The translations under genes and the position numbers were made by a program. Of a stretch of 33,473 nt of DNA, positions 31,048 through 33,473 are shown one piece after another. Position 1 is the first letter of the stretch. The number at the start of each line of letters is the position of its first letter. The DNA lies in assembly GCA_035627835.1 (NCBI GenBank), contig DASPKX010000028.1, forward strand, positions 1 to 33,473, given 5' to 3'. The notes beneath the pieces are model-generated. The model was not told the DNA's origin and ran no database searches. It was given only the letters and a program-made list of their open reading frames with translations. The DNA comes from DASPKX01 sp035627835. Lineage in GTDB: Bacteria; Verrucomicrobiota; Verrucomicrobiia; Limisphaerales; SXQI01.

Positions 31048-31398
31048 CTAATCGTTTAAGCTGCGGGCGTAGAGCGCGAGGAGCGTTTTCCGTTTCTTGT
31101 GGGCCTGCTCGTAGTCGCGGAGTTGGCGGATTTCATTTTGAGAAAGCGAGTGGAGCTTGCTCCGAATGCCCGGGATTGTCAGGTGCCGGTAGCGCGGCAG
31201 CGGGAGGTTTTTGTCGGGCGCATCGCCTGCTTGCTCTTGCACTTTCTGTCGGCGCGTCTCTCCGAACTGCTTTCGCTGCTTGTTAACGATGCGTGAGGCA
31301 ACTTCATCTTCGCGGCCTTTGTAGCGGCCTTCTTTTTTGAACTCCCGTTTGAGAGCTTGGTATTCGCGTTCCCGTTTTGCGCTGGCTCCGGCTGGCAT
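31048..31398 (-). CDS. small basic helical protein, possible plasmid-stabilization-like family
   Basis: This is a 116-residue, strongly basic protein. The N-terminal half (KREREYQALKREFKKEGRYKG then EDEVASRIVNKQRKQFGET) resembles the KRERQY...AxRTVNKxRxxxGE motif of small proteins often labelled plasmid stabilization or stress proteins. The C-terminal half (PGIRSKLHSLSQNEIRQLRDYEQAHKKRKTLL) looks like a short helical DNA- or RNA-associated module. The exact function is unknown. The start at 31398 is fixed by a strong AGGAGGG; the longer frame from 31479 is less likely. It is probably co-transcribed with the AHSA1 gene four bases on. Confidence 0.75.
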   Translation of the reverse strand: MPAGASAKREREYQALKREFKKEGRYKGREDEVASRIVNKQRKQFGETRRQKVQEQAGDAPDKNLPLPRYRHLTIPGIRSKLHSLSQNEIRQLRDYEQAHKKRKTLLALYARSLND

Positions 31399-31403
31399 CG
31401 ATT

Positions 31404-31410
31404 CCCTCCT
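31404..31410 (-). promoter_or_regulatory. strong Shine-Dalgarno AGGAGGG
   Basis: On the minus strand AGGAGGG lies 5 bases before the ATG at 31398. It sets the start of the basic protein and suggests high translation. Confidence 0.75.
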
Positions 31411-31721
31411 GCTGCGGGTAATGTCGGCGCGAGAGCATCGCAGGGCAAGAGTGGATGCGCCCCAGACGACTCCCGTCACAAAGGGATTCGGTGTCAGGCA
31501 GGGTGAATGGGTTTCGCCCTTAGGGGTTTTCAGGCGCCGCTAAGGTTGTTGCAAGGCAGCCCGATACATAGATTACGGGCAGAATATGATCGCAGTCGAA
31601 CGCAAGCCACTTGCGAGGGACGATGAAGGCAACGAGGAGAGATTTGGCGCTTGCACTGTGCTCACAAGAATTGATAAGCGGGGGATAAATCACCCACGAT
31701 AACGAGAGAGCGAATGCTGCT
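31411..31721. other. intergenic region without a supported gene
   Basis: This is the divergent gap between the basic protein gene and the unknown helical protein gene. A 38-codon plus-strand frame (31586-31702) is open but has no good ribosome-binding site or recognisable composition. No clear promoter, terminator or long palindrome is seen. Promoters for both flanking genes must lie here. Confidence 0.5.
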
Positions 31722-32444
31722 ATGATGGTCGTTCAAGCTAATTGCCGCGCGCACTTCACCCAGGAAGATTTCGACTTCATTTTAGCAACCTTCGGCCGCA
31801 AACAGAGCGACCGGAATGCTTTGGTGGACCTGCTGAGCGATCCTGACACTCGCGACATGATTTTAGACGATGAGGCGCTCTTTCACGGGCTCTTGGAGCA
31901 TCGCGGATGCTTGAGTGTCTCGCACCACTTTTACTTCTACGTGCTGGTCCGGACGACATTGAAACGGGCGGGGATTGAGGAAAAAGATGTCGCTGATTAC
32001 GTGGCGGAGGTGCTCGCGGAATACTCTGAATCGGAGCGCACGCGCGCAGTAATTCCGGGGCAGAAAGGCACGATCGATTACTTCGTTGATATGGTGCAGG
32101 CGCTTGAGACTGCGGATGATCACACCCGCTTTATGATCCGGGCGCACATAGGGAACCAATCGCTATTCTTTGCGGGAGTGTTTCCGCAACGGATCCTGCA
32201 TCGGATGGAGCGGCGCGGCGCGCCCAGCCTGAGCTATTATGAAGCGCTCGGGCAAACCAGCTTTCGGCTCGCGAGCGATCATCGGCTCGCAGCCAAATAC
32301 GATTTGGCCTCGGTCTTCGCCACATTAGCGGAGAAGTTCCGGGCCACACGCTTAGCATTGAACGATATGGCGGAGAGGCTGTTGACCCTGGGTGACAGTG
32401 ACGCTCACGACAGTTTCCTTCGCGCGACGTTCGCCGGGAATTAA
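31722..32444 (+). CDS. conserved-looking helical protein of unknown function
   Basis: The 240-residue protein has no signal peptide, membrane segment or recognised motif. It is predicted to be almost entirely alpha-helical, with amphipathic stretches such as DFDFILATFGRKQSDRNALVDLL and KYDLASVFATLAEKF. A central segment rich in aromatic residues (SVSHHFYFYVLVRTTLKRAGI) and ARAHIGN-like blocks (FMIRAHIGNQSLFFAGVFPQ) suggest a ligand or partner surface. The composition and codon pattern look like a genuine gene. It is monocistronic between a divergent and a convergent neighbour. ATGATG at 31722 gives two adjacent starts with no obvious Shine-Dalgarno. A regulatory or sensory role is possible but not supported. 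Confidence 0.75.
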   Translation: MMVVQANCRAHFTQEDFDFILATFGRKQSDRNALVDLLSDPDTRDMILDDEALFHGLLEHRGCLSVSHHFYFYVLVRTTLKRAGIEEKDVADYVAEVLAEYSESERTRAVIPGQKGTIDYFVDMVQALETADDHTRFMIRAHIGNQSLFFAGVFPQRILHRMERRGAPSLSYYEALGQTSFRLASDHRLAAKYDLASVFATLAEKFRATRLALNDMAERLLTLGDSDAHDSFLRATFAGN

Positions 32445-32462
32445 TGCCCGTCGGTATCTTTC

Positions 32463-32480
32463 CACTCGCGGCGGCGAGTG
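32463..32480. terminator. 7-bp hairpin between convergent genes
   Basis: CACTCGC and GCGAGTG form a perfect stem with a GGCG loop, 18 bases after the helical-protein stop and 39 bases after the stop of the opposing lipoprotein gene. It could act on both transcripts, but lacks T-runs. Confidence 0.45.
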
Positions 32481-32518
32481 CGGCCAAGCGCCGCCCCCGC
32501 CGCGCGTGGAGGACGCTT

Positions 32519-32917
32519 CTATGACCCGTGTTGCATCTCTGTAACTGCCGCGCCCAAACTGGCAGCCCTCCATGCAACACGGCTTAGCTTCCTGTCTTTG
32601 CCAAAGTGAAAGATGACCATGTGAAACTTCTCCCCTGTGCTAGAGCCGACATACCACTCGTTGTGAGGATGGAAGTTGCTGAACAGGATGTCTAAATGGG
32701 TGTAGGTCCATGTTTCGCCGCTCTTGCCCTTGCTTACAACCGCAGGCTTGCCAAGAAGGCGCTTAATGTCCGCAGGCATCATTCCCGTGTGAATACGGAC
32801 TTCAGGTCGATCATGTGACGCGGTTATGTTGTCTCTTGGTGAAGCGCATCCGGTGGCCAGGAGGAGAGCGGGGAGCGTCGCCAGCAACAGCAGGGGAATG
32901 ATAATGCGCGCACTCAT
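32519..32917 (-). CDS. BamE/SmpA-like lipoprotein, copy 1
   Basis: This 132-residue lipoprotein has lipobox LATGC with lipidated C24. The mature domain shows the SmpA/OmlA pattern: RIHTGMMPADIKRLLGKPAVV, then GETWTYTH, a variable segment, and a final strand pair VIFHFGKDRKLSRV. BamE helps the beta-barrel assembly machine; many relatives in other contexts have unknown roles. It is a clear paralogue of the gene at 33021-33380, sharing GMx5-6-K-LGKPAxVSK and GETWxYT. The 103-base gap between them has no obvious feature. Confidence 0.8.
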   Translation of the reverse strand: MSARIIIPLLLLATLPALLLATGCASPRDNITASHDRPEVRIHTGMMPADIKRLLGKPAVVSKGKSGETWTYTHLDILFSNFHPHNEWYVGSSTGEKFHMVIFHFGKDRKLSRVAWRAASLGAAVTEMQHGS

Positions 32918-33020
32918 AAACGCCGTGATTTAGCCGGACAGTGACGTGGCGCGTGCAGCGCGTCAACAGCGTGCCGCTCGCGTGGCATTGCCAAAATCGC
33001 CTCGGCTGGGAAACGGGATA

Positions 33021-33380
33021 CTACTTGGCGCCGGTGGTTGTGATCCTGGTCACACGGCGGTCTGGCCCGAAATGCACGACGACGGCTGGGAAATTTTGAC
33101 TTTCCGTTTTGCTGATGTTCCAGTCGCGAGTCGCTTTGGAGTCAACGAGCTTCAGGACTTCGCGATAGGTGTAGATCCAGGTCTCCCCTTCCCGCCTTTT
33201 GCTAACGCGGGCAGGTTTACCGAAAAGCTTCTTAACCTCGGCTGCGAGCATTCCATGCTCGACTCGGCTTTCAGGTGAGGACACGTGAGCTGAGGGTCTT
33301 TGGCGAGTCGAGGAACAGCCCAGCGAGGCAAAACCGAGCGTGATTGCGAGGAGCGCGTGAACGAAGCGGCGTTTTATCAT
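33021..33380 (-). CDS. BamE/SmpA-like lipoprotein, copy 2
   Basis: This 119-residue lipoprotein has lipobox ASLGC with lipidated C22. The domain reads RVEHGMLAAEVKKLFGKPARV, GETWIYTY, and VVVHFGPDRRVTRI, matching the downstream copy at 32519 almost block by block. The middle variable part (about residues 78-95) differs, which would suit divergence of a binding surface after tandem duplication. It is the upstream gene of the pair. A perfect 10-bp inverted repeat lies just before its ATG. The role is unknown; neither copy sits with bam or lpt genes. Confidence 0.8.
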   Translation of the reverse strand: MIKRRFVHALLAITLGFASLGCSSTRQRPSAHVSSPESRVEHGMLAAEVKKLFGKPARVSKRREGETWIYTYREVLKLVDSKATRDWNISKTESQNFPAVVVHFGPDRRVTRITTTGAK

Positions 33381-33384
33381 GGCG

Positions 33385-33434
33385 GAGACGGCTTAAGCGA
33401 ACGGGGGCATTTCTAGAGCTTTAGAAGCCGTCTC
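33385..33434. promoter_or_regulatory. perfect 10-bp inverted repeat before the lipoprotein gene
   Basis: GAGACGGCTT (33385-33394) is repeated in inverse as AAGCCGTCTC (33425-33434) with 30 bases between. On the minus strand the inner arm ends four bases before the ATG at 33380. As RNA it would fold the ribosome-binding region into a long hairpin; as DNA it could be a two-site operator. The remaining 39 bases of the window show no gene. Confidence 0.55.
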
Positions 33435-33473
33435 ACAAGTACCCAAGCAGCGTCTTGCGGGTCTTTTGGCCGG

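Noticed and set aside
31586..31702. 38-codon plus-strand frame before the helical-protein gene
   Set aside because: No good ribosome-binding site and no recognisable pattern; a leader peptide is possible but unsupported.

Overview
The window is a GC-rich, gene-dense bacterial chromosome segment. It most likely comes from Verrucomicrobiota, possibly the Limisphaerales/Pedosphaera side. The clues are a beta-propeller protein ending in calcium-binding DxDxDG repeats and a C-terminal FYRV-type module, a primary sigma factor with a very acidic alanine/glutamate-rich N-terminus, and short palindromes and GCAGAT-type repeats scattered between genes. This assignment is inference from family style, not from a marker search. 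No rRNA, tRNA, CRISPR array, transposase or prophage gene is visible.

Layout. 1-1987 (minus): biotin synthase bioB, followed directly by an M14-type zinc carboxypeptidase/amidase. 2314-7094 (plus): a tightly overlapping five-gene operon of lipoprotein, MMPL exporter, LpxL/HtrB-like acyltransferase, LolA-like carrier and FabZ-like dehydratase. This is the export/acylation half of an aryl-polyene-type lipid cluster without its ketosynthases or carrier proteins, and it is preceded by six phased 10-bp repeats. 7091-9522: a CPXCG zinc-ribbon protein, a BON-domain lipoprotein, a 50-residue hydrophilic small protein between two hairpins, and an orphan GspF/PilC-like membrane protein. 9526-12507 (minus): a large secreted PD40 propeller protein. 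12774-19324 (minus): a probable operon reading rpoD, apt, a PAP2-GT39 fusion, an OGG1-type 8-oxoguanine glycosylase, an orphan ComB phosphatase and a secreted M48-like protein with a decayed active site.

19687-20376 (minus): a YugP-type membrane zinc peptidase with a clear intrinsic terminator. 20377-21107: no long gene, but two small minus-strand ORFs. 21108-28426: a MexEF-OprN-like RND efflux operon (adaptor, pump, outer-membrane factor) divergent from a LysR regulator, with a flavodoxin-like NAD(P)H:FMN reductase converging on the regulator. 28711-30537 (plus): threonyl-tRNA synthetase lacking the usual N-terminal TGS domain. 30534-31398 (minus): an AHSA1/SRPBCC protein and a small basic protein. 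31722-32444 (plus): a helical protein of unknown function. 32519-33380 (minus): two tandem paralogous BamE/SmpA-like lipoproteins, with a perfect inverted repeat next to the start of the upstream copy.

No strikingly new system is proven. The best leads are the phased repeat array ahead of the orphan lipid-export operon, the PAP2-GT39 fusion, the small-ORF intergenic regions, and the predicted pseudo-metallopeptidase.
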